Assembly: GCF_965224175.1 (NCBI RefSeq)
Contig: NZ_OZ245041.1
Span: 434,001-498,000, forward strand
DNA length: 64,000 nucleotides
From: Kordia sp965224175
Lineage (GTDB): Bacteria > Bacteroidota > Bacteroidia > Flavobacteriales > Flavobacteriaceae
Direction: 5' to 3'
Made by a program: the position numbers and the translations under genes. The first letter of the stretch is position 1. The number at the start of each line of letters is the position of its first letter. Positions 1 to 8,669 of this stretch are shown here, in pieces. A model generated the notes under the pieces. It worked only from the letters and a program-made list of their open reading frames with translations. It did no database searches and had not been told where the DNA came from.

Positions 1-2020
1 GTAGGAATTTTTTAGAAAAATCTGGATACATATCAAAATCAATGTCTTTATATCCTGTAAATGCCATCACTCGGTCAAATATTTTTTCTAAAACACCTTC
101 TTTTTCCATTGTGAAGACAGGTATTTTTTTATTCAATTTTAAGACCATTAGTGTTGTGTTAAACGTCTCAGCTGTAAAAGCCTGTCCCTCATTGTATGTG
201 ACATCTGCAATCTCCCAGGACATATCTACATCTTTAAATGTTCCTTTAAGGCAATTATACTTGCGTTCAATAGGTCTAATTTCAAAAAAGTGGAATTTCT
301 TCAGATAAATTGTATTCCAATCTACCTGACTTGCATATTGATAATCTTTTTCTGTTGCTAAATTTCGTAATCGTTTTTGTCTTTGAGATAATTTAGAAGA
401 ACTAGCTAAACTAATTTTTAAAGCTCTATTGTATGTAGAGGATGAAACATGCGAATCTAACCCAGTAATAAAGACTTTACCACCTGTAGCTCTTTGTATT
501 TTTAGATATTCTACAAGATAATCCATGTAGGTCATACCTACCAATCTTGTTTCTGATAAATCAATATTAACATCAGCTCCAGAAGGAATTTGAGCTACTA
601 GTTTATCTACTTTTATGATACCTAAGAAATTCGCAATACCTCTAATTTTTAAATCAAAACTACCGTCTGGTCGCTTTACCAATTTTGTACGCGATTTATA
701 AACCATTTTAAAGAATTGTGGAATGGATAGCTTTGCTAATAACATATGGGTTACAAGTGCCAATAACAATCCACCAAGTAAACCAATTAATAAATTAGTA
801 TAAAGGGTTAAAATCATTGTCCCAATAAAGAATACTAATTGTTCAGTTCCTTGATTGTACACTTGTTTGAAAACTGCTGGTGATGCTAATTTAAATCCAG
901 TGTATACAAGTAAAATTGCAAATGCACATAACGGTACTTGCCTCATGATTGGGCTCAATACTACAATAAAGAGTAATAATAAAAGGCCTTGATACATATT
1001 AGACCATTTTGTTTTTGCTCCATTGTGAATATTGACTGTACTTCGAATAATTACAGCAATGATTGGCAAACCTCCAATTAAACCAGCTACCATTGTGCTT
1101 AATCCTATACCTGTTAAATCTTTATTTAAATCGGTTTTTCGTTTATAAGGATCAATTTTGTCCACTGCTTTTGCTATGGCTAAAGATTCAATACTTGTAA
1201 TAATTAACATGGAAAATACGGTCGTCCAAAATTCAATAGTATTGATTTTACTAAAATTAGGATGCATTATTGAATCTGTGATCGTATCGGGAATATCTAG
1301 CAATAGAGTAGGACCTACTTCATATGCTTTTCCAAAGATTGAAAGTGTTTGTACGTCAAAGAAATTGAAAGCATACACAAATGGGATAGAAAGCGCTATA
1401 ACCCACATTGGTGCAGGTAAAAGATGAAAGAAACGGTTGCTAATTTTGGAATGAAATAGTAATAAAAGTAATCCTGATAAGGCAATAACAACCACAAAAG
1501 GATTGGCTTGCGGTAAGTATACAACTGCATCAATAAGATTTTGTATAATACTAGGGCTGTCAGAATGTGTGCCCATAGCTACATGAATCTGTTTTGCAAA
1601 TATGATAATACCAATGGCTGCTAAAATACCTTGAATTACGGAACTATGAAAGATGTCTGCTAATCGTCCCAATTTCAATAATCCTAATAACGTTTGAAGC
1701 GCACCTGAAACAACGACTGCTGCTAATACATAGTTAAATGCTTGACCAGAACCATCATCCATTAATGTAATTCCTAAAAGTATAACGCCAATAACTCCTT
1801 TAGCAGGTCCGTTGACAGATATGTGTCCTCCACGATAAAGAGTTGTGACTACACCACCAACAATTGCTGAAAAAATACCAGACATTGCAGGAGCTCCAGC
1901 TGCCAATGCAATACCCAGTGAAAGCGGTAATGCTATGAGCGCTACACTCACTGCCGCAATTAAATCACTTTGCCAATTTTCAATTAATCCCTGAATGCCA
2001 TTTTTGGGTGTATTTTCCAT
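1..2020 (-). CDS. SulP-family inorganic anion transporter, 3' end cut by window edge
   Basis: Predicted inner-membrane SulP (SLC26-like) transporter, a family that moves sulfate, bicarbonate or similar anions. About 673 codons are visible from the ATG at 2020 and the frame runs open off the left edge, so the C-terminus is missing. Residues about 15-430 are a chain of hydrophobic helices with family-like Gly/Ala/Pro-rich stretches (ALPLSLGIALAAGAP at 30-44, VNGPAKGVIGVI at 69-80). A STAS-like cytoplasmic domain follows at about 460-545 (SETRLVGMTYMDYL). At least 125 further residues after the STAS domain are soluble and charged and are not part of a minimal SulP protein. The substrate cannot be told from the sequence. 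It appears monocistronic at its 5' side: the next minus-strand gene ends 327 bp upstream. Confidence 0.88.
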   Translation of the reverse strand, partial: MENTPKNGIQGLIENWQSDLIAAVSVALIALPLSLGIALAAGAPAMSGIFSAIVGGVVTTLYRGGHISVNGPAKGVIGVILLGITLMDDGSGQAFNYVLAAVVVSGALQTLLGLLKLGRLADIFHSSVIQGILAAIGIIIFAKQIHVAMGTHSDSPSIIQNLIDAVVYLPQANPFVVVIALSGLLLLLFHSKISNRFFHLLPAPMWVIALSIPFVYAFNFFDVQTLSIFGKAYEVGPTLLLDIPDTITDSIMHPNFSKINTIEFWTTVFSMLIITSIESLAIAKAVDKIDPYKRKTDLNKDLTGIGLSTMVAGLIGGLPIIAVIIRSTVNIHNGAKTKWSNMYQGLLLLLFIVVLSPIMRQVPLCAFAILLVYTGFKLASPAVFKQVYNQGTEQLVFFIGTMILTLYTNLLIGLLGGLLLALVTHMLLAKLSIPQFFKMVYKSRTKLVKRPDGSFDLKIRGIANFLGIIKVDKLVAQIPSGADVNIDLSETRLVGMTYMDYLVEYLKIQRATGGKVFITGLDSHVSSSTYNRALKISLASSSKLSQRQKRLRNLATEKDYQYASQVDWNTIYLKKFHFFEIRPIERKYNCLKGTFKDVDMSWEIADVTYNEGQAFTAETFNTTLMVLKLNKKIPVFTMEKEGVLEKIFDRVMAFTGYKDIDFDMYPDFSKKFL

Positions 2021-2347
2021 TTAATGTAATGATAGTTTATAAATATTACCTTAATCGACTAAAATAGTAAATATTTGGAATTTTTTAGTAGTGAGTAGCG
2101 AGAGTTGTTAAGAAAAATTTAAAAAAGCTGATGTCTTTTTGTTTTTTATATATGTAAAATAAAATCTATATCACATAATGCGGTTTCCCGTAAAAGGATG
2201 AAACATAATTCGTGAATTAGTGATAGAATAGATTCCTAACTGCATTTCAACAATGTTCAATGAAACACACAATACTGATTATTTAAAAATCTATTCTAAG
2301 TTGCATCGAAGAACAGAAGAATACAAATAATAATAAGTATATATTAT
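2021..2347. other. Gene-free stretch with a long-loop inverted repeat
   Basis: I see no convincing coding frame or RNA gene here. It carries the SulP promoter region at the left and the 3' flank of the peptidase gene at the right. A perfect 11-bp inverted repeat, TAGAATAGATT (2224-2234) and AATCTATTCTA (2288-2298), encloses 53 bp. The short phrase AATTCGTGAATTAGTG near 2208-2223 resembles the core of the repeat family at 60.2-60.6 kb. No T-run marks it as a clear terminator. Confidence 0.4.
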
Positions 2348-4207
2348 TTAATTTTCTTTTACAGCGCTCTTAAAAGCTTGAATACCTCCCACAATTGGTA
2401 AAACAAACGTTGTTGAATCTAAATCAATGGTTAATTCGGTTCCTGGATCAGGATGTAGTGTAAACTCTTTATCACTTGAAAAAATCATCAGCGCTATTTG
2501 CTGTCCTTTTTTTATGATTTGATCATCAGGCATTAAATCGAAAGTCACCTGATAGAATTTTCCCTTTTTTAAAGGTTCACTTTTTCGTATAGACTTGTAA
2601 TTTTGAGGATCAGCCCAACCACGAGTTATGATGTTGTCTGTTATTTTAGTTTTATCTTCAGTGTTCCAAGGCAATGAAACCAGCCAAACCGAAAGATTTG
2701 CAGCTTCTTTACTACTAGATAATTTAATAGATACTTTTGCTGTACCAGATATGTGAATGTCTTTTGTTAATGTTTGTGTCACATATAGTAATCTATGATT
2801 GTTAGTTTCGGCTTGTGCCAATTCGCTACCTGAAATAGAAAAGTCGTCGACAAGTTTTTCTATTCCTTGATTTTCAGTTTTTTCAAGACCTAAACCTCCT
2901 TTGTTAGGATTCCCGGTACTTACATAAAGAGTTACATCTGATGCATCAGGATTTGGATATTCTTTATATGGAGTAGGGTTTTGACTTCTGTCATTTTCAC
3001 GAACAATCCATGCGCGAGGATCATTTTCTACACCATTTTCTACACCATGTAAATACCGTGTAAACCATCTGTTCATTATCTTCATAGGAGGTGGACCACC
3101 GTGTCCTTTTTGATGATAATATATTTGACAAGCTAGGCCTTTGGCTTTGGCAGCTTCATAAATTCTGTAACTATGTTCTGGCATCACATTCCAATCGTTA
3201 AATCCGTGCGACATAAGCAAAGCTGCTTTCATAGGTTCCATATCATTCAAATAATCTCGTCCAGCCCAGAAATCATTATAATCTCCTGTAATTCTGTCCA
3301 TACCATTTTTTAGTTCTTTATCTCTTATTGTTGCATTATTGTATGCACGCTTTGATTCATCTCCGCTATGAATAAAATCATATAATACATCAATATCTTC
3401 GCCTAGATATCCTCCAGGAGATCTTACCAAACCATTGGATCGATAATAATGATAATAAGAAGTGTTTGGTGCGATTGGTATAATTGCTTCTAGTCCGTCC
3501 ACTCCTGTTGTAGCAGCAGCCAAAGGAATGGTTCCATTATAGGAAGTTCCAGTCATTCCTACTTTTCCAGTTGACCAAAATGCTTTTACTTCTTCATTCC
3601 CGTAAGGAGATGTATATCCTGGAATACGTCCACATAACCAATCAATGACAGCTTTAGGAGCTAATGATTCGTTATCACCACCAACGGTAGGTGAACCTTG
3701 CGAAAGTCCAGTTCCTGGAGAAGAGGAGTGTACTACAATATAGCCTCTCGGTACCCAAGTCCTTATGTGAGAATTTGAAATAATTGGTCTCTTTCCTCTT
3801 CGAGTAACTTGTGGATGTACACGCTCTTTAGCAGCTTCTCCTAATTCATGCTTAACATCCCAAAATAAGCCAGGTATATCTTGTGCCACACCCGCAAAAT
3901 ATGGGCTCGAAATATATACAATAGGTAATTTAAGTCCTTCGGTTTCTGTTTGTTCAGGTCTTGTAACAGCGACGTGCATTCTATCTAGCTTTCCATCACC
4001 ATCGGTATCAAACTCAGTTTCAACCCATAAATCATGTCTAATCCATTTTTTTGAATCTTTAAACTCAGGGATAATTTGCGCCTCTCCATTTTCGAAAACG
4101 GGAACAGCATTTTTTGTTGTTTGAGAAATCGCTGAGAGTAAAGGAGTCATTAGTATTACCGTGAGTAATATACATTTAATGAGTTCCTTTTTTATATTTT
4201 TTGCCAT
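2348..4207 (-). CDS. Exported Xaa-Pro dipeptidyl-peptidase (S15 family)
   Basis: Predicted serine peptidase of family S15 (X-Pro dipeptidyl-peptidase/CocE), which removes N-terminal Xaa-Pro dipeptides; acyl-ester hydrolases share the fold. The N-terminus (residues 1-29, hydrophobic ILLTVILMTPLLSA) is a signal peptide, so it acts outside the cytoplasm. The nucleophile is Ser222 in GTSYNG, the acid is probably Asp338 in HGFNDWNV and the base His369 in KGHGGPP. The last ~180 residues form the beta-rich C-terminal domain of the family. The length, 619 residues, is typical of the Bacteroidota S15 enzymes. The ATG at 4207 is the only start giving an intact signal peptide. It stands alone, 159 bp downstream of the DUF1801 gene. 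A CocE-type esterase role is the main alternative. Confidence 0.85.
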   Translation of the reverse strand: MAKNIKKELIKCILLTVILMTPLLSAISQTTKNAVPVFENGEAQIIPEFKDSKKWIRHDLWVETEFDTDGDGKLDRMHVAVTRPEQTETEGLKLPIVYISSPYFAGVAQDIPGLFWDVKHELGEAAKERVHPQVTRRGKRPIISNSHIRTWVPRGYIVVHSSSPGTGLSQGSPTVGGDNESLAPKAVIDWLCGRIPGYTSPYGNEEVKAFWSTGKVGMTGTSYNGTIPLAAATTGVDGLEAIIPIAPNTSYYHYYRSNGLVRSPGGYLGEDIDVLYDFIHSGDESKRAYNNATIRDKELKNGMDRITGDYNDFWAGRDYLNDMEPMKAALLMSHGFNDWNVMPEHSYRIYEAAKAKGLACQIYYHQKGHGGPPPMKIMNRWFTRYLHGVENGVENDPRAWIVRENDRSQNPTPYKEYPNPDASDVTLYVSTGNPNKGGLGLEKTENQGIEKLVDDFSISGSELAQAETNNHRLLYVTQTLTKDIHISGTAKVSIKLSSSKEAANLSVWLVSLPWNTEDKTKITDNIITRGWADPQNYKSIRKSEPLKKGKFYQVTFDLMPDDQIIKKGQQIALMIFSSDKEFTLHPDPGTELTIDLDSTTFVLPIVGGIQAFKSAVKEN

Positions 4208-4366
4208 CGTTATTTTTAATTTTTATCCACAGTTTCGACTAGGAAATTATTTTTTTGTTTATAAATATACTTAAAGATTCAATTGCTTTTGTGATGTATC
4301 TTGTTTTAAATCAATTTTTAGGGTGTAAAGACGAAGTATGTATATTTAATTATTGTTAGTCATAAT

Positions 4367-4804
4367 TTATTTTTTACACGCACTACATTCATGATGTTCA
4401 TTAATATAGGCGATAGATTCCTTACAGAGTTGCTCTAAGATAGATACATCTATATCAGTCAGTTTTTTAATGTAAATACAGGCTTTCCCCATTTTAAATT
4501 TGCCAAAATCTTTCAATAAAGCATCACTTTTCTCTGTTTTTGAATAGATATAGAGGGAAAATTGCGCTTTTCTTGGTGAAAAACCTAAAATAGGTGCATT
4601 GCCTTCATGACCGCTTGCATACTTATAGTGATAGCGTCCAAAACCAATAATAGTTGGTCCCCACATTCTAGGCTCAAAGCCCGACCATTCACTCATAAGT
4701 TCAATCAATTTATGACTGTCTTGTTTCTTTTGTTCTTTATCAACATATGAATCGATAAATTCAAAAACGTTTACTTCTGTTTCTGTAGTTTTATTTTTTG
4801 CCAT
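4367..4804 (-). CDS. DUF1801 (YdhG-like) domain protein
   Basis: Small cytosolic protein of 145 residues with the DUF1801 fold: the WSGFEPRMWGPTIIGFGRYHYKY region at about 40-64, the GFSPRKAQFSLYIY strand at about 73-87 and the GKACIYIKKLTDID segment at about 105-120 are typical of the family. Its function is not established; the fold is seen in small standalone proteins of many bacteria. Two cysteines close together (CSACKK) end the chain. It starts 15 bp after the stop of the large BNR-repeat gene and is probably co-transcribed with it, though no functional link is apparent. Confidence 0.75.
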   Translation of the reverse strand: MAKNKTTETEVNVFEFIDSYVDKEQKKQDSHKLIELMSEWSGFEPRMWGPTIIGFGRYHYKYASGHEGNAPILGFSPRKAQFSLYIYSKTEKSDALLKDFGKFKMGKACIYIKKLTDIDVSILEQLCKESIAYINEHHECSACKK

Positions 4805-4819
4805 GTGTTCAGTTACTAA

Positions 4820-7800
4820 TTAATTTCCAGATTTCTTATCAATAATCAACGCAGGAATATGTAATGATTTATACAATTCATTATACGCATTCATTTCAGT
4901 ATTAATAATTGCATCACGCTCATTGGTATATACTTGCCAATCGTTTAGTAAGTCATTGAGCCGTTGCTTAGCACCTTGTGTAACTTTTGGATTTGGTTGA
5001 TCTATATATCTTAGAAGCACAATCAATTGTGCATTGAGTTTATTGTTAAAGTTAATAACATCCTGAAATGTTTTTTGTTTAGCTTGTATCAAATTGTCTT
5101 CCCAACTATTGATGCGCTTTAATAAGGTTTCTCCTTTTTCTATCAATGGTTTTGCTGTTTCATTGTCTTTTAAAAGCTTCGCATAACTATTTAATTGTGT
5201 TTTTGTAGAACGCATCTGGTTTACAGATGTATGCATGTCTCTAATTGTATTTTCAATAGTAACTAGCATTTCTTGTTGCTCAGCAAAATTTTGTGGAGTT
5301 CCTTTTATCGCAGGATTTGGAAGAATGGTAGCTCTTGTTTCAACACTGTCACCTTCTAACGTTAATCGTAACGTATAATTTCCAGGAGCTACATTTGAAC
5401 CCGAAAGTCCACCAAAAACAAACACTTTATTAATGGCAGGCAACGCTTCTCTGGCAAAGTTCCACGTAAATCTGTTGTATCCTTTTTTAGAAGGTAAAAC
5501 TTCAGGTTTTGAAGGTCCTCCAGGCCACGATTTGAAACCTTTTGGTTGTTTGTTTGTGTAAGTTCGTATTACTTTTGATCCTTGTAAAACTTCTAATTTT
5601 AAATTGAGTGTATCTACATCTTTATCTAAGTAGTAATCGAAAGTTACGCCACTTTTTGGATTTAAACCTTGTCCTGTAGCAGTAGAAGTTCCTCCAAAAA
5701 TACGATAACTAGGTTTAGGTGTAACTATTTTGACAGTTTTATTGTCAGTAGTCATATTTTGTAGTATTCCTACATCATCCAAAATCCAAAATCCACGTCC
5801 AGAAGTTGCTGCAACCAAGTCATTATCTTGTATCGTAAGATCATTAATAGCAACTACTGGTAAATTTAAATTTAAACGTTGCCAAAAAGCCCCATCATCA
5901 TTAGAAACGTACAATCCTGTTTCTGTACCAGCATATAATAACCCTTTTCGCTTTTTATCAGCTCTTACAACTCTGGCAAATCCATTTGGATCATCCAATC
6001 CGTTTACAATTTTTTTCCAAGACTTTCCATAATCTGATGTTTTGAAGATATATGAATTGAGATCTAAAGATTTATATCGCATCACAACTACATACGCAGT
6101 AGCAGGATCGTGTTGAGAGATATCAATACTATTAATAATACCATCTTCAATACCTTTTGGTGTAATATTTTCCCAGTTAGTACCACCATCTTTGGTAATA
6201 TGTAAAAGTCCATCATCACTTCCTGCATATAATACACCTTCTTCATGTTGAGATTCTACCAAAGCCGTGAGTGTATTATAATTTTCGCCACCTGCCGCTT
6301 CGTTGGTGTATGGACCACCACCAGGACCATGTTTTTCTGTTTCATTCTTTGTTAAATCAGGACTAATAGTTGCCCAGTTTATTCCGCCATCAGTCGTTTT
6401 AAACACTACATTTCCTGCATGATAAATCGTTTTTCTGTTGTGTGGAGAGCTAATGATAGGCGCATTCCAATTGTAACGATATTTAGCATCTTTTGGCGCA
6501 ATGCTTAATCCTAATTCAGGATATTGTTTGATAGATTTTTGTTCATTTGAAGATTTCGTCCATGTGCTAATATTTCCTTGGTAGGTTCCGCCATACACGA
6601 CTTCTGGATTATCTGGATCAAACGCAATAAAAGCGCTTTCGCCACCAGCGACAGAATACCAATCTTTCCAATCTATACCGCCATCGTTTGTGCGACTAGC
6701 AATAGCAATGGCAGAATTATCTTGTTGTCCACCATATACATTATATGGCACTAAATTATCAGTAATCACACGATAAAACTGTGATGTTGATTGATTTTGT
6801 TGTGTACTCCAACTTTTTCCACCATTAAACGAAATATTAGCACCTCCATCATTCGAATTAATCAAGTTTGTATTGTCATAAGGATTTATCCATAAATGAT
6901 GATTATCGCCGTGTGGAACTGGAATATTGGTAAAACTTTTACCACCATCAATAGATTTCATTACGGGAGCATTCAACACATATACTATATTTTCGTTCTG
7001 CGGATCGGCAAAAATTTCCATATAATACCAAGATCTTGCAATATTTACACGATTACTATTCACTTGAATCCACTTTTCTCCAGCATCATCAGAGCGATAT
7101 ACACCACCTTTTTTTCCTTCAGCTTCAATCACAGCAAACACACGCTCCGAATTTGCTCTAGATACAGAAATTCCTGATTTTCCAAAAGCTTCAGGCAAGC
7201 CTTTTTTTAGTTGAGTCCAAGTATTTCCACCATCGGTAGATTTGTATAATCCTGAGTGTTCTCCACCAGATTCCATATACCAAGGATAACGACGATGTTG
7301 CCACATAGAAGCATATAAAATGCGCGGATTGTTCATGTCCATAGATAGAGAAGAGGCACCAGTTGTTGTATTCACATATAAAATTTGCGTCCAAGTTTTT
7401 CCACCGTCTGTAGTTCTATAAATACCTCTTGTTGAAGTAGGTGCATATTGCGCACCTTGAGCTGCCACATATATAATATCTGGGTTTGTAGGATGAATAA
7501 TTACATCTGAAATATGGTGAGTATTTTCCAGTCCTATATGTTTCCAGGTTTTTCCAGCATCCATAGATTTATAAACACCATCTCCCATAGAGGTCATTAC
7601 ACCACGTGCTGCATGCTCTCCCATACCAACAACTACAATATTGGTGTCACTTTCAGATACGGCAATAGCTCCAACTGATCCAGTTTTAAGAAATGTATCA
7701 GAAATATTTTTCCAAGTAATACCAGCATCAGTAGTTTTAAAAATTCCACCTCCAGTAGAACCCATGTAGTAGGTGTGTGGTTGTCCAACGACTCCGGTAG

Positions 7801-7972
7801 ATGCAACACTTCTTCCACCTCTAAATGGACCAATATTTCGCCATTTTAAACCATGAAATAAAGAATCAGTAAGTTTTACAGTAGGTTCTTTTTGTTTCTT
7901 TTTTCTTTTTTGAGCATGATTGTATATAGGTAATAAAAACAGGCAAATGAGTAGTGTTTTAAAGGTATTCAT
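4820..7972 (-). CDS. Large exported BNR/sortilin-like repeat protein (VPS10-type beta-propeller)
   Basis: A 1050-residue exported protein with a signal peptide (residues 1-20, ending YNHAQ). From about residue 75 to 720 it holds roughly ten Asp-box (BNR) motifs of the form S/T-x-D-x-G-x-T/S-W, for example TTDAGITW, TTDGGKTW, STDGGNTW and TSDYGKSW, as in the VPS10/sortilin-type ten-bladed propeller. About 720-890 is a beta-rich domain with a proline-rich tract (WPGGPSKPEVLPSKKG). About 900-1040 is helical with regularly spaced charged residues. Such proteins are usually named glycosyl hydrolase, but I see no sialidase Arg triad, so an enzymatic role is unproven. No type IX sorting domain is present. 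The DUF1801 gene follows 15 bp downstream. Confidence 0.8.
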   Translation of the reverse strand: MNTFKTLLICLFLLPIYNHAQKRKKKQKEPTVKLTDSLFHGLKWRNIGPFRGGRSVASTGVVGQPHTYYMGSTGGGIFKTTDAGITWKNISDTFLKTGSVGAIAVSESDTNIVVVGMGEHAARGVMTSMGDGVYKSMDAGKTWKHIGLENTHHISDVIIHPTNPDIIYVAAQGAQYAPTSTRGIYRTTDGGKTWTQILYVNTTTGASSLSMDMNNPRILYASMWQHRRYPWYMESGGEHSGLYKSTDGGNTWTQLKKGLPEAFGKSGISVSRANSERVFAVIEAEGKKGGVYRSDDAGEKWIQVNSNRVNIARSWYYMEIFADPQNENIVYVLNAPVMKSIDGGKSFTNIPVPHGDNHHLWINPYDNTNLINSNDGGANISFNGGKSWSTQQNQSTSQFYRVITDNLVPYNVYGGQQDNSAIAIASRTNDGGIDWKDWYSVAGGESAFIAFDPDNPEVVYGGTYQGNISTWTKSSNEQKSIKQYPELGLSIAPKDAKYRYNWNAPIISSPHNRKTIYHAGNVVFKTTDGGINWATISPDLTKNETEKHGPGGGPYTNEAAGGENYNTLTALVESQHEEGVLYAGSDDGLLHITKDGGTNWENITPKGIEDGIINSIDISQHDPATAYVVVMRYKSLDLNSYIFKTSDYGKSWKKIVNGLDDPNGFARVVRADKKRKGLLYAGTETGLYVSNDDGAFWQRLNLNLPVVAINDLTIQDNDLVAATSGRGFWILDDVGILQNMTTDNKTVKIVTPKPSYRIFGGTSTATGQGLNPKSGVTFDYYLDKDVDTLNLKLEVLQGSKVIRTYTNKQPKGFKSWPGGPSKPEVLPSKKGYNRFTWNFAREALPAINKVFVFGGLSGSNVAPGNYTLRLTLEGDSVETRATILPNPAIKGTPQNFAEQQEMLVTIENTIRDMHTSVNQMRSTKTQLNSYAKLLKDNETAKPLIEKGETLLKRINSWEDNLIQAKQKTFQDVINFNNKLNAQLIVLLRYIDQPNPKVTQGAKQRLNDLLNDWQVYTNERDAIINTEMNAYNELYKSLHIPALIIDKKSGN

Positions 7973-7997
7973 ATGGTGGTTTTGCTTGGTTAGGTAT

Positions 7998-8022
7998 AAA
8001 AAACTAAATAGTTTAGTTTTTT
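7998..8022. terminator. Bidirectional A/T hairpin terminator
   Basis: A perfect 11-bp inverted repeat, AAAAAACTAAA and TTTAGTTTTTT with a 3-nt loop, whose arms give a T-run in both directions. Its place, 168 bp past the end of the Fur-family gene and just 26 bp upstream of the BNR-protein start, suits termination of the fur transcript. The stem has only two G-C pairs, so it may be weak. Confidence 0.5.
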
Positions 8023-8189
8023 ATAATTTTCTGTTATTTCTTATAAATGTAAGATAAACAAGAAACATGTGCAATATAGCTTTCAGTAAAGAGATGATCG
8101 CAATTCAACTGTTCACGATAAAAGGAGTTTGCCATAAATTTTAATTTTGATAAAATCATTAAAGAATAAGTAATAAGTTGAGAAATACA

Positions 8190-8573
8190 TCAAGATATTG
8201 AAGCGCATGTAGCACAAACACCAGTTAGTACACAATTGATGGTCTCTACAGAATAATGCTTAGGTATTGAAAAGTGAACAGGTTCTTCTAAACATTCTAT
8301 AGTTTCACAACTTGTACAACGAAAATGAAAGTGGTTGTCAGGCAATTTCCTGTCCTCACAGTTAATACAAAGCGCAAAATACTGTTTGCCATCTTCTGCG
8401 ACTATTCGATGTAAAACACCATCTTCACAAAAACGATTTAATACTCTGTAGATAGTTGCTCTATTAATCTTTAAGTTTATTTCTTGTTCAATAGCACTCT
8501 GACTCATTGCTTTTCTCGTTTTAGATAAAACATTGATCACCGCTTCTTTTGTAGGTGTATTTCTTCTTTTCAT
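8190..8573 (-). CDS. Fur-family metal-dependent transcriptional repressor
   Basis: A 127-residue member of the Fur/Zur/PerR family. The winged-helix DNA-binding part lies at about 5-75 (NRATIYRVLNRFCEDGVLHRI is typical). A regulatory metal site is suggested by the HFHF motif (81-84), and a structural zinc site by two CxxC pairs, Cys86/Cys89 and Cys120/Cys123; further cysteines are at 94 and 114. I cannot tell from the sequence whether it senses iron, zinc or peroxide. It is transcribed divergently from a flavoprotein gene, and the 96-bp gap contains two palindromes over the flavoprotein promoter, so it probably controls that gene and itself. An A/T hairpin downstream may end its transcript. 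Confidence 0.85.
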   Translation of the reverse strand: MKRRNTPTKEAVINVLSKTRKAMSQSAIEQEINLKINRATIYRVLNRFCEDGVLHRIVAEDGKQYFALCINCEDRKLPDNHFHFRCTSCETIECLEEPVHFSIPKHYSVETINCVLTGVCATCASIS

Positions 8574-8586
8574 AGCTTGATAAAAA

Positions 8587-8613
8587 TATTATTGCGAATG
8601 AGTTGCAATAATA
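8587..8613. promoter_or_regulatory. Candidate Fur-family operator 1 (9-bp inverted repeat)
   Basis: TATTATTGC and GCAATAATA are perfect 9-bp inverted arms separated by 9 bp. The right arm contains the TTG (8603-8605) of the promoter for the flavoprotein gene, so a bound repressor would block the polymerase. The half-site GTTGCAATA (8602-8610) recurs exactly at 8655-8663. Binding by the adjacent Fur-family protein is inferred. Confidence 0.5.
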
Positions 8614-8632
8614 CAAAATAACAATATCTTTG
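8603..8632 (+). promoter_or_regulatory. Flavobacterial-type promoter for the flavoprotein gene
   Basis: TTG (8603-8605), a 19-bp spacer and TATCTTTG (8625-8632) match the known Bacteroidota housekeeping promoter pattern TTG-N17/19-TAnnTTTG exactly. It is placed 37 bp before the start codon at 8670. Confidence 0.6.
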
Positions 8633-8645
8633 CAAAGTATTTTGG

Positions 8646-8660
8646 TGCAACATAGTTGCA
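8646..8660. promoter_or_regulatory. Candidate Fur-family operator 2 (6-bp palindrome)
   Basis: TGCAAC-ATA-GTTGCA is a perfect palindrome with a 3-bp centre. It lies just past the expected transcription start and 10 bp before the flavoprotein start codon, and shares the GTTGCAATA half-site with operator 1. Confidence 0.45.
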
Positions 8661-8669
8661 ATATAAAAC

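Noticed and set aside
2224..2298. Insertion-sequence remnant based on the 11-bp inverted repeat
   Set aside because: There is no transposase fragment and no target-site duplication that I can see; left as an inverted repeat only.
4820..7972. Sialidase or other glycosidase
   Set aside because: Asp-box motifs alone do not show catalysis; the Arg triad and nucleophile Tyr of sialidases are not recognisable.
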